Below are positions 44,930-53,670 of a stretch of DNA of 64,000 bases, piece after piece; the first letter of the stretch is position 1; every line of letters starts with the position of its first letter. The stretch comes from an uncultured Erythrobacter sp. (GTDB lineage Bacteria > Pseudomonadota > Alphaproteobacteria > Sphingomonadales > Sphingomonadaceae): positions 744,001 through 808,000 of the forward strand of contig CANLPY010000001.1 of NCBI GenBank assembly GCA_947493165.1, given 5' to 3'. The position numbers and the translations under genes are program-made. Below the pieces are notes generated by a model. That model saw only the letters and a list, made by a program, of their open reading frames with translations. It was not told the DNA's origin and searched no databases.

Positions 44930-44969
44930 GGATGCTTGAACCAGCGCGGTGAAGCATAATTAAGCATCC
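44930..44969. promoter_or_regulatory. 8-bp inverted repeat upstream of the peroxiredoxin gene
   Basis: Arms GGATGCTT (44930-44937) and AAGCATCC (44962-44969) are separated by 24 bases, and AAGCAT occurs once more inside. It ends 74 bp before the peroxiredoxin start, so it is placed for a regulator site or an RNA hairpin. The regulator is unknown. Confidence 0.35.
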
Positions 44970-45043
44970 TGCCACGCCTTGAAGCTGGCCTTTGGGGCAT
45001 TACGTGCAGTATGAAATAGACCCATCAAAGGAGGCGACTAGCA

Positions 45044-45523
45044 ATGACGATTTCAGTAGGTGAAAAACTGCCCAATGTTACCATGGTGAAAGCCACAGCG
45101 AATGGGCCAGAACAAGTCCAGTCTTCTGACTACTTCGCCGGCAAAAAGGTCGCGCTCTTCTCTGTGCCGGGCGCGTTCACACCGACCTGTTCAGCCAAGC
45201 ACCTGCCCGGCTTTGTCGAAAAGGCTGATGATCTCAAAGCAAAAGGCGTCGATGAAATTGTTGGCACGGCTGTAAACGATGCGTTCGTGATGGGCGCATG
45301 GAACCAAGCCGCTGGCTCAGATGACATCACTATGCTCGCAGATGGAAATGCCGATTTTGCTGAAGGCGTTGGCCTGACAATGGACGGCAGCGGATTTGGC
45401 ATGGGTAAGCGCGGACAGCGCTTCTCAATGGTAGTAAACGACGGCGTTGTGGAACAGCTGAACGTTGAAGAAGGCGGCGAGTTCAAAGTTTCGAGCGCAG
45501 ATTACATGCTCGACCAGCTTTGA
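45044..45523 (+). CDS. peroxiredoxin, Prx5/AhpC-TSA family, 1-Cys type
   Basis: Thiol peroxidase of 159 residues that reduces hydrogen peroxide and organic hydroperoxides. The peroxidatic cysteine is Cys49 in VPGAFTPTCSAKHLPGF, the Prx5-class signature. It is the only cysteine in the protein, so a resolving thiol must come from glutathione, glutaredoxin or another partner. Other family blocks are DEIVGTAVNDAFVMGAWN and KRGQRFSMVVNDGVVEQLNVE. AAAGGAGGCGA before the ATG is a strong ribosome site. A hairpin terminator follows directly. It stands alone, divergent from ahcY and convergent with folE. Confidence 0.94.
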   Translation: MTISVGEKLPNVTMVKATANGPEQVQSSDYFAGKKVALFSVPGAFTPTCSAKHLPGFVEKADDLKAKGVDEIVGTAVNDAFVMGAWNQAAGSDDITMLADGNADFAEGVGLTMDGSGFGMGKRGQRFSMVVNDGVVEQLNVEEGGEFKVSSADYMLDQL

Positions 45524-45547
45524 TCTGCCCGAACCTACAATGAAGAA

Positions 45548-45575
45548 AGGGCGCCCGGTTAAGGCGCCCTTTTTG
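45548..45575 (+). terminator. rho-independent terminator after the peroxiredoxin gene
   Basis: Perfect arms AGGGCGCC (45548-45555) and GGCGCCCT (45563-45570) with a 7-base loop, followed by TTTTTG. It is 24 bp after the stop codon and may also serve the convergent folE. Confidence 0.9.
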
Positions 45576-45601
45576 TTTCTGTGGTTTGGCGGAGTTGCCT
45601 G

Positions 45602-46210
45602 TCAATAGCCCATCAGGCTCATCACTTCCTTGCGGCTGCGCTGGTCATCAAGGAAGCAGCCAAGCAGGCGACTCGTGACCATGCCAACACCGGGCGTGCG
45701 CACACCGCGGCCCGTCATACAGCCATGTTGTGCCTCAATCACGACGGCAACACCGTGCGGATCAAGATGGTCCCAGATGCACTGGGCTACTTCGGCGGTT
45801 AGCCGTTCTTGAATTTGCAGGCGGCGGGCATAGCCATGCAAAACGCGGGCTAGTTTCGATATACCAACCACTTTGTTCTTAGGAAGATATGCAATAGCTG
45901 CCTTGCCGGTGATCGGCGCCATGTGATGTTCGCAATGCGATTGAAACGGAATGTCTTTCAGCAGGACAATCTCATCATAGCCGCCGACTTCTTCGAACAC
46001 GCGGCTCATATGGATCGCCGGGTCTTCTTTATAGCCCTGGCAGTATTCGAGCCATGCACGTCCAACGCGCTTTGGCGTATCCAGCAAGCCTTCGCGGGTG
46101 GGGTCATCGCCTGACCATTCGATCAGAGTGCGGATCGCATCCTGCACATGATCTGGTACGTCAGGCTTTGGCAGTGAGGTTTCTGGATCGTGGTCGTGCA
46201 AGTCGCTCAT
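45602..46210 (-). CDS. folE: GTP cyclohydrolase I
   Basis: First enzyme of tetrahydrofolate (and pterin) synthesis: GTP to dihydroneopterin triphosphate. It has 202 residues. The zinc ligands are in FQSHCEHHMAPITGKA (Cys, His) and HGCMTGRGV (Cys). Family blocks GLLDTPKRVGRAWLEYCQGY, VVGISKLARVLHGYARRLQIQERLTAEVA and TPGVGMVTSRLLG are present. This is the zinc-type FolE rather than the zinc-independent FolE2. The ATG at 46210 is followed by an acidic, poorly conserved start. It is single, with a hairpin before it that ends the upstream hemerythrin gene. Confidence 0.96.
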   Translation of the reverse strand: MSDLHDHDPETSLPKPDVPDHVQDAIRTLIEWSGDDPTREGLLDTPKRVGRAWLEYCQGYKEDPAIHMSRVFEEVGGYDEIVLLKDIPFQSHCEHHMAPITGKAAIAYLPKNKVVGISKLARVLHGYARRLQIQERLTAEVAQCIWDHLDPHGVAVVIEAQHGCMTGRGVRTPGVGMVTSRLLGCFLDDQRSRKEVMSLMGY

Positions 46211-46295
46211 TTACGTCGCTTTCTAAAACTGTTTCCGATCCCGCAGCCGCCTTTGCGCATATTTGCTAACTTGGCAATCCAGTCACGGTCACCCA

Positions 46296-46333
46296 GCAAA
46301 AGCGCGCCCGTCACGAACCGTGACAAGGCGCGC
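46296..46333 (-). terminator. rho-independent terminator after the hemerythrin-domain gene
   Basis: Outer arms GCGCGCC (46302-46308) and GGCGCGC (46327-46333) plus inner arms GTCACG and CGTGAC (46310-46315 with 46319-46324). The minus-strand side is followed by TTTTGC. It lies between the hemerythrin gene and folE. Confidence 0.75.
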
Positions 46334-46358
46334 CCTTGAGATCAGCAGTGTGCGCCGG

Positions 46359-46850
46359 CTACTCTTTTGCGTTCTCAGCTTTCTCAGGTGTCAGCTCAGC
46401 TTCAGCCTTCTCTTCCGTCTTCCGGCGATCAAACACTTCTCGCATGTGCTGGGTATCTTCATCGTCCAGATGTTCTGCAAAGTCTGGGAAGTGATCTTCT
46501 TCCTCTTCTTCAATATGGTGGCGATAGCGATGGTCGAAGTCCTTAAACTTCTGCAACCACGCACCTGATGTCATGTCTGTCGCGGCCAGATCATTGAGCA
46601 TTTCATCAATCTCATGATGTTCCGCTACTGAGTGGCGCGTATCATCGGTGGTCGGCGGCTTGCGCATCATGGTCGAATAAACGGCTTGCTCTTCAGCTGC
46701 CGCGTGCGCTTTCAGTTCTTTGGTCAGCTCCAGGAACAGCTCATTGCGCTTTTCACTGTCGCCAGTTGTTTCAGCGATCTGCGCCAGCAGGCGGCGGTGT
46801 TTGTCATGATCTTCTTTGAGGCGATCGAAGATTTGCAGGGTGTCTGTCAT
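46359..46850 (-). CDS. hemerythrin HHE-domain protein
   Basis: 163-residue helical protein from the ATG at 46850 (MTDTLQIFDRLKEDHDKHRR). The pattern is that of HHE cation-binding domains, with His and Glu ligands spaced over four helices: LKEDHDKHRRLLAQI, LKAHAAAEEQAVYS, VAEHHEIDEMLNDL and FDHRYRHHIEEEEEDHFPDF. Such domains bind a di-iron centre and in bacteria are linked to oxygen or nitric-oxide sensing and iron-stress repair. The C-terminus is a charged, alanine/glutamate-rich tail of about 35 residues (HMREVFDRRKTEEKAEAEL). Upstream residues in the frame are not conserved. Confidence 0.9.
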   Translation of the reverse strand: MTDTLQIFDRLKEDHDKHRRLLAQIAETTGDSEKRNELFLELTKELKAHAAAEEQAVYSTMMRKPPTTDDTRHSVAEHHEIDEMLNDLAATDMTSGAWLQKFKDFDHRYRHHIEEEEEDHFPDFAEHLDDEDTQHMREVFDRRKTEEKAEAELTPEKAENAKE

Positions 46851-46999
46851 CGTCTGGGCTCCTTCAATTGTATGTCCAATCAATGGATGAACCCGCGCCA
46901 AGTTCCGATTGCTTGCGGAGCTGCGCGCCTCGATGGCTCGCCGGTAAAAAACTACCCGCAAATAAAAAAGGGCCGGTCCGATGGACCAGCCCCTTTCTA

Positions 47000-47076
47000 T
47001 GGCGCACCCGGAAGGATTCGAACCTCCGGCCCCCTGATTCGTAGTCAGGTACTCTATCCAGCTGAGCTACGGGTGC
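47000..47076 (-). tRNA. tRNA-Arg (ACG)
   Basis: Read from 47076: acceptor GCACCCG pairs with CGGGTGC, anticodon arm CCTGA CTACGAA TCAGG with anticodon ACG, T arm GGAGGTTCGAATCC, discriminator G and CCA encoded. Total 77 nt. The first anticodon A is normally deaminated to inosine. Confidence 0.97.
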
Positions 47077-47138
47077 GCGTGGAGGGCGGCACATAAGGGG
47101 GTGCGTCCGGCTTGGCAATCCCCTTCGCGTCAAATGCA

Positions 47139-47549
47139 CTAGAGTTTCTTGAACAATTGCTCTGCCAGGGCGATGTCCAGCGGTGGTTTAGCCAATCCAG
47201 CGATCTCTTTTGGTGTAAACCAACCCACCGCCTCACCTTCGAGCGCGCGAGGCTCGCCGTCCCACTGCGCGATTCTGTAAAGCAAAATGACAATCGGCTT
47301 TTCAGCATCGGCGCTGCGATCTTGAGCAAACGCCGCTTCTACGCAGTTTTCCTGAGGAACCGCGATCCCCAGTTCTTCAAAAAGCTCGCGAACCAACGCA
47401 TTTCTAGGGTTCTCATGGCGTTCAACCTTTCCTCCGGGAAATTCCCAGAGGCCGCCGTGATGCTTTTCCAAAGGTCGTTTGTGCATCAGCCAGCGCCCAT
47501 CTTCGTCCTGCAAAGCGCCAGCAACTACGGGAATCCACGCGTGCGTCAT
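47139..47549 (-). CDS. mutT: (deoxy)nucleoside triphosphate pyrophosphohydrolase (MutT-type Nudix)
   Basis: Sanitises the nucleotide pool by hydrolysing 8-oxo-dGTP. It has 136 residues and starts MTHAWIPVVAGALQDEDGRW, the MutT N-terminus that precedes a beta strand with HKRPLEKHHGGLWEFPGGKVE. The Nudix box spans the G-G-K-V-E segment through NPRNALVRELFEELGI (GX5EX7REUXEEXGU) with all catalytic glutamates. The later part has LLYRIAQWDGEPRALEGEAVGWF. Downstream is tRNA-Arg on the same strand; upstream the divergent pilin gene. The residues are complete and the length is normal. Confidence 0.94.
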   Translation of the reverse strand: MTHAWIPVVAGALQDEDGRWLMHKRPLEKHHGGLWEFPGGKVERHENPRNALVRELFEELGIAVPQENCVEAAFAQDRSADAEKPIVILLYRIAQWDGEPRALEGEAVGWFTPKEIAGLAKPPLDIALAEQLFKKL

Positions 47550-47647
47550 GTCGGATTTCTTTCCATTATTTGGTCAACCATCAACTCTTTTTTAACGCAC
47601 ATGTCTCATTTGATGTCTCATCAGAAACGTAATCGATCGGTGTAACC

Positions 47648-47830
47648 ATGCTTTTGACGAAATTCCTTCGGGAACTCGGAATTGATGAAAGAGGCGCCAC
47701 CGCCGTCGAATACGGGCTGATTGTCAGTTTGATCGTCATCGGCATAATCGGTTCTCTGGAGGCAGTAGCCAACGAGAACACTGGATTGTGGGCGGTAGTA
47801 CGTGATGCTGTGAACGAAAGTGGCAATTAA
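47648..47830 (+). CDS. Flp-family type IVb pilin (copy 1)
   Basis: Small pilin of 60 residues. The prepilin cut lies in RGATAVEYGLIVSLIVIGII: after the basic leader MLLTKFLRELGIDERG, the glycine is followed by the hydrophobic helix with Glu and Tyr at the positions that help assembly (E-Y). Such pilins are cut by a TadV/CpaA-type prepilinase and assembled by the Tad machinery. No tad/cpa genes are in this window, so the apparatus must be elsewhere. Copy 2 follows 116 bp downstream; the tail after the helix (residues about 40-60) is different between the two. Confidence 0.87.
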   Translation: MLLTKFLRELGIDERGATAVEYGLIVSLIVIGIIGSLEAVANENTGLWAVVRDAVNESGN

Positions 47831-47946
47831 GACTTTTGAAAGGCTGCGGGTTAGCAAAGTTTCAATAAGTGCTGATTAAACCACAGATTGTCCGATCCCG
47901 TGTTGGGGTCGACACGGGTAACGAAGACTGAACCAGGAGACTACAA

Positions 47947-48120
47947 ATGAAATTTTTCAACAAGCTTTTCGCTGACGAGCAAGGTGCAACTGCCATTGAG
48001 TATGGTCTGATTGCCGCTCTTATCGCTGTTGCTGCTATCACTGCAATGCAGAGCCTCGGCAACCAGCTCGACGAGACTTTCTCTGAAGTTGCTACCGAAA
48101 TGGCAAACGAAGACTCATAA
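47947..48120 (+). CDS. Flp-family type IVb pilin (copy 2), 57 aa
   Basis: 57 residues from the ATG at 47947: leader MKFFNKLFADEQG, then ATAIEYGLIAALIAVAAIT, then a short acidic tail with NQLDETFSEVATEM. The prepilin site G|ATAIEYGLIAALI and the Glu-Tyr pair match the Flp family more closely than copy 1, as this is the common alphaproteobacterial wording. It is short enough to be missed by length filters. A strong terminator follows 25 bp after the stop, so this gene ends the unit. Confidence 0.9.
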   Translation: MKFFNKLFADEQGATAIEYGLIAALIAVAAITAMQSLGNQLDETFSEVATEMANEDS

Positions 48121-48145
48121 GTCTTAAGGCGATACGCCAAAGAGA

Positions 48146-48176
48146 AGCGGCGGGGATTTCCCCGCCGCTTTTTTTA
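48146..48176 (+). terminator. rho-independent terminator after the Flp pilins
   Basis: Perfect 10-bp arms AGCGGCGGGG (48146-48155) and CCCCGCCGCT (48160-48169) with a 4-base loop and a run of seven T. It is 25 bp downstream of the second pilin gene and is among the strongest terminators in the window. Confidence 0.93.
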
Positions 48177-48222
48177 TGTCTGACATCAATTTTAAGGGAG
48201 CGGTGCGCTCGCCTTTGGCCGG

Positions 48223-49722
48223 TCAGCGTCCGCGAACCACCAGCTTCACTTTCTGACCAGGGCGAACCCCGTCGCGTGAGCCCAAAGCATTAAGAACGCG
48301 GAAGCGCGCTTCTTGCGAATCGGAATAGGCCATTCGCCGCGAAAGCGATTGCACCGAATCGTTTCGGCCCACTGTCACCACATCAATCCTGCGCGGCACA
48401 ACATTGCTTGCCTCACTCGCGCTGATTCGCCGCATCGAATTGAACATTGCAGAAAACGTATTGCTGCGCCCCGCAGGCGCAATCGCCGCGAAATGATACG
48501 CGCGGTCATTGGCAAATTCATACGCGAAGATCACCAGATCAACCTGCGAATTGCCATTGTTAACCCGCGCCGTGCCATATGCGGCCCTAATTCCATTAAC
48601 GGTTGTGCGCTCAATGCTGGACGGTGAAAGCTGCTGTTCTTCGCCGCCCATCGCCGTAAACTGCTGGCGCACGTAGCTTTCCAAGTTTCCAGCATATGGC
48701 GCGAGCGTCAGCTGCGCTTTGCCGCTTTGACCGTTAATGCTGACTGCGCGGCTGCCATTGACCATGTAAAAGCCTTGGGGTGCAGTGAACGAAAGGCGCA
48801 AATCGGGGTGGATAAATTGCCGCCCTTCGATCACCCCTTGCTCTGGATCATCCCCGTACAGCACGCCGTCAATCCGGCTCAAAAATGTGTCGCGGTTCAG
48901 CGTGCCGCCAACTGTGCCCGCCTTGGTCAGCGCTGCCTGCACCCGGCTGGCGGGATCAGGGTGGGTCGACGCCCATGCCGGGACCTTTGCATCACCCCGC
49001 CCTTGCAGCTGAGAATCGAGCGAATTTTGCGCCGCTAGGCTAGCGAGAACTGTGCCCATTGCGCGCGGATCATATCCGGCCCGGCTGAGGTATTCGATGC
49101 CGAGATCATCCGCCTGTAGTTCCTGACTGCGCGAGAAGCTGAGCGTTAGCAGCTGCGATCCTTGCAGAAAGCCGCGGCTGACAGTGCTGCCGAGTTCGCT
49201 ATTGCCCAGAAGCACGCCAGAAAGCACAGCTCCCAATCCGCCAAGAATTGAATTGCGCTGAGCGCGCTGTTGCCGTCGCTGCGAATGGCGCGCGGCGACA
49301 TGGCCGACCTCGTGCCCCAGAACGGCGGCCAATTCCGCTTCATTGTTCATCAGGCTGACTAGTTGGCGTGTGGTGTAAATATAGCCGCCGGGTACCGCAA
49401 ATGCGTTGTTTACCGAGCTGTTCAATGTGCTGACCGTGAAGCTTTCGCGCGCGTTGCCAAGGCCTGACTGCACCGCGATATTCTTGCCCACCTGCTCAAC
49501 ATAGGCGGCTTGTGGACCGGTCATCGCGCCGCCAAATTCGGCGAGCAGTTGCGGGTGAAATTCTGCGCCCTGCTGCGCTTCTGATTGCGTTATCGGGGTG
49601 GACGCAGAGGGAATAGCGCCCCCACCCATACAACCTGACAACAGCAGTGCGAGCGGCGCGGCAGTGGTCATCGCCAGCGTACGCTTAGAAATTGTGGCTT
49701 TAGCCATGAGTGATTTTGACAT
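48223..49722 (-). CDS. M48-family metalloprotease, lipoprotein, with C-terminal LysM-like domain
   Basis: Predicted periplasmic, outer-membrane-anchored zinc protease of 499 residues from the ATG at 49722. The signal ends in LALLLSGCMGGG, a lipobox with Cys about 31 residues in. The M48 catalytic motif is AAVLGHEVGHVAARHSQRR (HEVGH), with the third ligand in a later ELQADDLGIEYLSRAGYDP block. The C-terminus (VTVGRNDSVQSLSRRM .. RPGQKVKLVV) looks like a LysM-type or similar glycan-binding fold. It resembles BepA/YfgC outer-membrane quality-control proteases. It is single, about 180 bp from accA. Confidence 0.9.
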   Translation of the reverse strand: MSKSLMAKATISKRTLAMTTAAPLALLLSGCMGGGAIPSASTPITQSEAQQGAEFHPQLLAEFGGAMTGPQAAYVEQVGKNIAVQSGLGNARESFTVSTLNSSVNNAFAVPGGYIYTTRQLVSLMNNEAELAAVLGHEVGHVAARHSQRRQQRAQRNSILGGLGAVLSGVLLGNSELGSTVSRGFLQGSQLLTLSFSRSQELQADDLGIEYLSRAGYDPRAMGTVLASLAAQNSLDSQLQGRGDAKVPAWASTHPDPASRVQAALTKAGTVGGTLNRDTFLSRIDGVLYGDDPEQGVIEGRQFIHPDLRLSFTAPQGFYMVNGSRAVSINGQSGKAQLTLAPYAGNLESYVRQQFTAMGGEEQQLSPSSIERTTVNGIRAAYGTARVNNGNSQVDLVIFAYEFANDRAYHFAAIAPAGRSNTFSAMFNSMRRISASEASNVVPRRIDVVTVGRNDSVQSLSRRMAYSDSQEARFRVLNALGSRDGVRPGQKVKLVVRGR

Positions 49723-49899
49723 GGTGGTCCCTTCCCGATTGGTATCGAAGCAGCATCCCACCTTACGCTGCAGCTTCACCCGCAAATGCAGGTCTATCCC
49801 ATATATATTAGACGTCGCACCATCAACGCAAGTTTGAGCGATTTCAAGACTATGGTGGTTAGTCGCGCGGCGCTCGGCTGCTCTTGTGCAAGCCTGATA

Positions 49900-50844
49900 C
49901 TAACCGCCCATACGCAGGAATCGTTCCTCACGCGTGCGGATAAGTGTATCACTTGGCAGGTCAACCAAAGCATCAAGTTCTTGACTGATCACTTTGGCAA
50001 GGTTGGCGGCAGTCGCGGCAGGATCGCGGTGTGCGCCTCCAACTGGCTCTTTCACGATCCGGTCAATCACACCAAGACGCTTAAGATGCTGAGCGGTTAC
50101 TTTCATCGCCTCTGCCGCATCCGGCGCCTTATCCGCGGTGCGCCACAGGATTGAGGCGCAACCTTCTGGAGAGATTACGGAATAAACTGCATGTTCAAGC
50201 ATCAGGACACGCTCTGCACTGGCCAAAGCAACCGCGCCGCCTGATCCACCTTCACCCACAATCACAGCGACCATCGGCACGCGCAGCGCCAGACATGCTT
50301 CGGTAGAGCGCGCAATGGCTTCTGCCTGACCGCGTTCTTCGGCCTCAACGCCGGGAAATGCGCCCGATGTATCGACCAAAGTCACGACCGGAAGCCCAAA
50401 ACGGCTGGCAAGCTCCATCAGGCGGATCGCTTTGCGATAACCTTCTGGCTTACCCATGCCGAAATTGTGCTTGATGCGGGATTCAGTGTCGTGGCCCTTT
50501 TCATGCCCGATCAGCATCACGCGGCGACCGTTCAGGCGCGCGAATCCGCCGATGATGGCCTGGTCATCGCCGTAATACCGATCCCCGCCCAAAGGCGTGA
50601 AATCCTCAAAGGCGTGCTCAATATAGTCGCGTAAATGCGGGCGATTGGGATGACGTGCGACCTGCGTCTTTTGCCACGGGGTTAGCGAGGCATAGGTGCT
50701 GGCGAGCAAATCCTTGCTCTTGGTTTCCAGCCGGGCAAGTTCGCTGGCAATATCGACGTCATCGCCCTCAGCGGCGCTGCGCAATTCGGCAATGCGCTCA
50801 TCAAGCTGGGCAACGGGTTTCTCGAATTCGAGGTAAGCGTTCAT
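49900..50844 (-). CDS. accA: acetyl-CoA carboxylase carboxyltransferase subunit alpha
   Basis: Alpha subunit of the carboxyltransferase that makes malonyl-CoA for fatty-acid synthesis, acting with AccD. It has 314 residues from the ATG at 50844 ([20 protein letters not shown]). Family blocks: [86 protein letters not shown] in pieces, [13 protein letters not shown] and [14 protein letters not shown]. Both glycine-rich oxyanion regions are intact. It lies 10 bp downstream of xerD on the same strand, an order also found in other alphaproteobacteria. AccB, AccC and AccD are not here. Confidence 0.97.
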   Translation of the reverse strand: MNAYLEFEKPVAQLDERIAELRSAAEGDDVDIASELARLETKSKDLLASTYASLTPWQKTQVARHPNRPHLRDYIEHAFEDFTPLGGDRYYGDDQAIIGGFARLNGRRVMLIGHEKGHDTESRIKHNFGMGKPEGYRKAIRLMELASRFGLPVVTLVDTSGAFPGVEAEERGQAEAIARSTEACLALRVPMVAVIVGEGGSGGAVALASAERVLMLEHAVYSVISPEGCASILWRTADKAPDAAEAMKVTAQHLKRLGVIDRIVKEPVGGAHRDPAATAANLAKVISQELDALVDLPSDTLIRTREERFLRMGG

Positions 50845-50854
50845 GTGTGCTCCG

Positions 50855-51736
50855 CTAGTCGGACTTGCGACGCGAGGCAAGCGGGTGGCGCGAATTGACC
50901 AGAGCCACGAGCCGTGCCGCATCAACATGGGTGTAGATTTGAGTGGTCGCGATGTCGGCGTGCCCAAGCAAGGTTTGCAGCACGCGCAAATCAGCTCCGC
51001 CCTCTAGCAAATGCGTGGCAAAGGCATGGCGCAAAACATGTGGGCTGATCCCTGCGGGATTTAGGTCAGCGCGCGCGGCAAGATCTTTCAGGAGCTGAAA
51101 TAGCCGCACCCGGCTTAGATGTTTTCCGCCGCGTGAAGGGAACAGATAGCGCGGGTCAGGCGGTCGCACTTCAAGCCATTTAACCAGCGCTTGGCCCGCC
51201 CGTTCGCTTACCGGAACCATTCGCGCTTGCCCGCCCTTACCCATCACGGTCAGCAGCGGTGCATCACGCGGCACCGCGCTGATCGGCAATGAGACAAGTT
51301 CTGTTGCGCGCAGGCCTGAACCATAAAGCAATTCGAGCAATGCCAGCTGCCGGATCGCCGCATGTTTGCCGATGTCTGCCTCTAGCTCAGCACGGGCGAA
51401 CAATTGTTCCACCTGTTCATGCGACAACACTTTGGGGAGCGGACGGCGAGCTTTGGGTTGAGGCAAGGCGCCAGAAGGATCATCCTGCCGCCATCCTTCA
51501 TCAAAAGCAAATCCAAAAAATTGCCGTAAAGTGGAGGCTTTGCGCGCGACTGTGGACGGAGCAAGCGTGGCCCATTCGCCCGCGAGATTGGCGACATCTG
51601 TTCGCTTTGCCTTGGCCGGATCGCCGATCAGCTCCTCTGCTCCGGCTAAATCGCGGGCATAGGCTGCCAAAGTGTTTGGCGCTGCGCCGCGTTCAGCCGC
51701 CAGCATATCAAGGAAAGCTTGGGTCGCATCAGACAT
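50855..51736 (-). CDS. xerD: site-specific tyrosine recombinase XerD
   Basis: Chromosome-dimer resolution recombinase acting at dif with XerC and FtsK. It has 293 residues with a SAM-like N-terminal DNA-binding domain ([18 protein letters not shown]) and the catalytic domain. Catalytic residues are visible: Arg143 in [13 protein letters not shown], Lys167 in MGKGGQAR, His233 and Arg236 in [17 protein letters not shown], His259 in [11 protein letters not shown] and nucleophile Tyr268 in IYTHV. The context (accA, aroK) and the XerD-style RGG region argue for the housekeeping enzyme rather than a phage integrase. Confidence 0.94.
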   Translation of the reverse strand: MSDATQAFLDMLAAERGAAPNTLAAYARDLAGAEELIGDPAKAKRTDVANLAGEWATLAPSTVARKASTLRQFFGFAFDEGWRQDDPSGALPQPKARRPLPKVLSHEQVEQLFARAELEADIGKHAAIRQLALLELLYGSGLRATELVSLPISAVPRDAPLLTVMGKGGQARMVPVSERAGQALVKWLEVRPPDPRYLFPSRGGKHLSRVRLFQLLKDLAARADLNPAGISPHVLRHAFATHLLEGGADLRVLQTLLGHADIATTQIYTHVDAARLVALVNSRHPLASRRKSD

Positions 51737-51750
51737 CGCGCCTGCCCGGC

Positions 51751-53670
51751 TCAGCCGCGCGCGACCGCTTCTGCCGCGATCATTCTGGCTTCTGCATCAA
51801 GGCCCGCTGCGTTAAGTGCGGAAACCACGTGATAAAGATGCAGCGGCGTCATCTGATTCCAGCTTGCACCTTGCATTCCAAGCCCAGCGAGCATCGCAAC
51901 AAGCCCTTGATTGCGATATTCGCCAGCTTGCGAAATTACCCGCGTCCATTTGGTCGTGCGGCCCAGATCCAGTTCAAGCTCGCCCGCCAAATCACCGCGA
52001 TCCGCGCTGCTGATGCGACCAAGGCCTGCAAGGCCTGCGATCAGGAATTGCGACTTGCGGCTCTCATCGCTCGCATCATTGCTCAAGAATTCATCGAGGT
52101 CTTCGCGCGATGCAGGCACACCGCGCTGCGCCTGAGCCAATGTAATAAGCGCCCAGCCCATGCTGCCGCCCTGCACCACTTCGGCCCAGGCCAGCGCATC
52201 GCGATCAAGCCCCGCAGCGAGCATTGACGTGATTAGATCACCCGCTTCTTCGGAAAGAGCATTGCCGGCAGGCATCCGTGCCGCTGCAAACGCCGTTAGC
52301 ACGTAACCGTCATAGTCACCGCCTTCGCCCCAAATTGATTGCATCGCGGCCAAACGGCCTGATGCGTTGCTTGCTACGTATGCTTCGCGCAATTGCGCCG
52401 CTTTGTCCGCAGGCTCTCCAGTAACACCGTCGTCGGCGTAAATTTGACTGTAGAGATCAACCATGGCGGAAGAGGACAAGATACCCTCTGCCCCTGCACG
52501 ATCAGCAAATCCAGCGCGCAGACCCAGTGGAACCGCCGGACCAATCGCTGCTGCGCGCGCATAATATGGCGCTGCATCTTCAAGCAGGCTTTCGGGCACT
52601 GGCTCTCCAACCGCATTGGCCAAGGCAAAGCGCCATGGGTTCAGATCTTCAACCCCTTCCCACTCAATCTCAACCGCACGGCGGCCGCTTCCAGCAGCCC
52701 CGGCATAGCGGCGCGCCAGCAGCACATCGATGGCGGGCGCAATCTCATTATCAAGCGCGCGGTTCAATTCACGGTTCGCAAGCGCAGTCTCACCCGCATA
52801 GGCACTGCAAATCGCCTGCCACATAACCCAGCGCGGCTCTTCTCGCGAACCGCCCTGAAAGCGCACAGCGGGGCAAGCGCCGACAAAATCGGACGCACCA
52901 ACATAGGCATCAAGGGCAGCATTGGTCAGCGGCGTGTTCCAATTGCCGGTATCGACATCCTGCGCCAGAGCGCGCGCGGCGTTAAATTCCCCCAAACGGT
53001 TGAGCAGGGCGACGCGCAGAGCGGCAAATTCTGCCGGATTCATCCCGCCCGGCGCGGCCAATCGGCTAGAAAGCGCGCGGCGCAAAAGGATGTGCCCCCA
53101 CCGCGAAACAAGGCGGCCCTTAGTTCCGTCCAATGCCGCCCGAACCAATTCGGCCGGTTGATTGGCGAGTGATGCGGCAGGCATTCCGCCCTCTTCGTCG
53201 CTCAAAATGCCAACCTGCGTCATCCGGCGGCGCGCGGCTGGTGGAATATCGTAATTGGGCGACAGGCCAAGCAGTTCATCCAGATCATCGGTCGACATGT
53301 CTTCCAACTCTTGAATGCTCGGCAGACGGCTCAAAGCATCGTTGGAAATGGTTGGCACCGAAGGCAAATTGGCGCTGCCCCCGCCACCGTTTGATAAGGG
53401 CGGAGGTGATCCTCCACCAGATGGTGACCCTACAGCCGCGCTTGGCGTCGGATTTCCGCCACTTGCAGGAGGAGGCGGAGGAGCAGGCGGCGGAGGAGCA
53501 GGTGGCGGCGCAGGATCATCAAAGCCCGGCGGCAAAAGCGATTCGGGCGCGTCCTGCGCGCCAGCATAACCGCTCGCCAATGCGCCCGTCAGCACAGCGG
53601 CGCCGATTGCAGCCGCTGCGACACCTGCCGGTTTCACACCGACCCATTTAATGCCGAACCGATCCATCAC
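51751..53670 (-). CDS. uncharacterised exported helical protein with Pro-rich N-terminal segment
   Basis: 639 residues, function not recognised. A signal-peptide-like start (residues about 15-40, GAAVLTGALASGYAGAQ) is followed by a proline/glycine-rich low-complexity region to about residue 115, with an unbroken run of PPPPAPPPPP type. The rest is alpha-helical and alanine/leucine-rich, with helical pairs such as FAALRVALLNRLGEFNAARALAQ that suggest TPR- or HEAT-like repeats, and two cysteines in the segment with ACPAVRF .. AICSAY. The stop and start of the 61-residue upstream gene overlap (ATGA). It is 14 bp from xerD, probably one transcript with xerD and accA. Sphingomonad-specific by impression only. 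Confidence 0.7.
   Translation of the reverse strand: MMDRFGIKWVGVKPAGVAAAAIGAAVLTGALASGYAGAQDAPESLLPPGFDDPAPPPAPPPPAPPPPPASGGNPTPSAAVGSPSGGGSPPPLSNGGGGSANLPSVPTISNDALSRLPSIQELEDMSTDDLDELLGLSPNYDIPPAARRRMTQVGILSDEEGGMPAASLANQPAELVRAALDGTKGRLVSRWGHILLRRALSSRLAAPGGMNPAEFAALRVALLNRLGEFNAARALAQDVDTGNWNTPLTNAALDAYVGASDFVGACPAVRFQGGSREEPRWVMWQAICSAYAGETALANRELNRALDNEIAPAIDVLLARRYAGAAGSGRRAVEIEWEGVEDLNPWRFALANAVGEPVPESLLEDAAPYYARAAAIGPAVPLGLRAGFADRAGAEGILSSSAMVDLYSQIYADDGVTGEPADKAAQLREAYVASNASGRLAAMQSIWGEGGDYDGYVLTAFAAARMPAGNALSEEAGDLITSMLAAGLDRDALAWAEVVQGGSMGWALITLAQAQRGVPASREDLDEFLSNDASDESRKSQFLIAGLAGLGRISSADRGDLAGELELDLGRTTKWTRVISQAGEYRNQGLVAMLAGLGMQGASWNQMTPLHLYHVVSALNAAGLDAEARMIAAEAVARG

Noticed and set aside
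44677..45043. SAH riboswitch upstream of ahcY
   Set aside because: I looked for the compact SAH-responsive pairing pattern close to the start codon and did not find it; the palindrome and repeats fit DNA-binding sites better. A covariance search could overturn this.
50855..51736. Phage or island integrase
   Set aside because: The gene is the housekeeping XerD: normal length, accA/aroK neighbours, no attachment-site repeats or phage genes around it.
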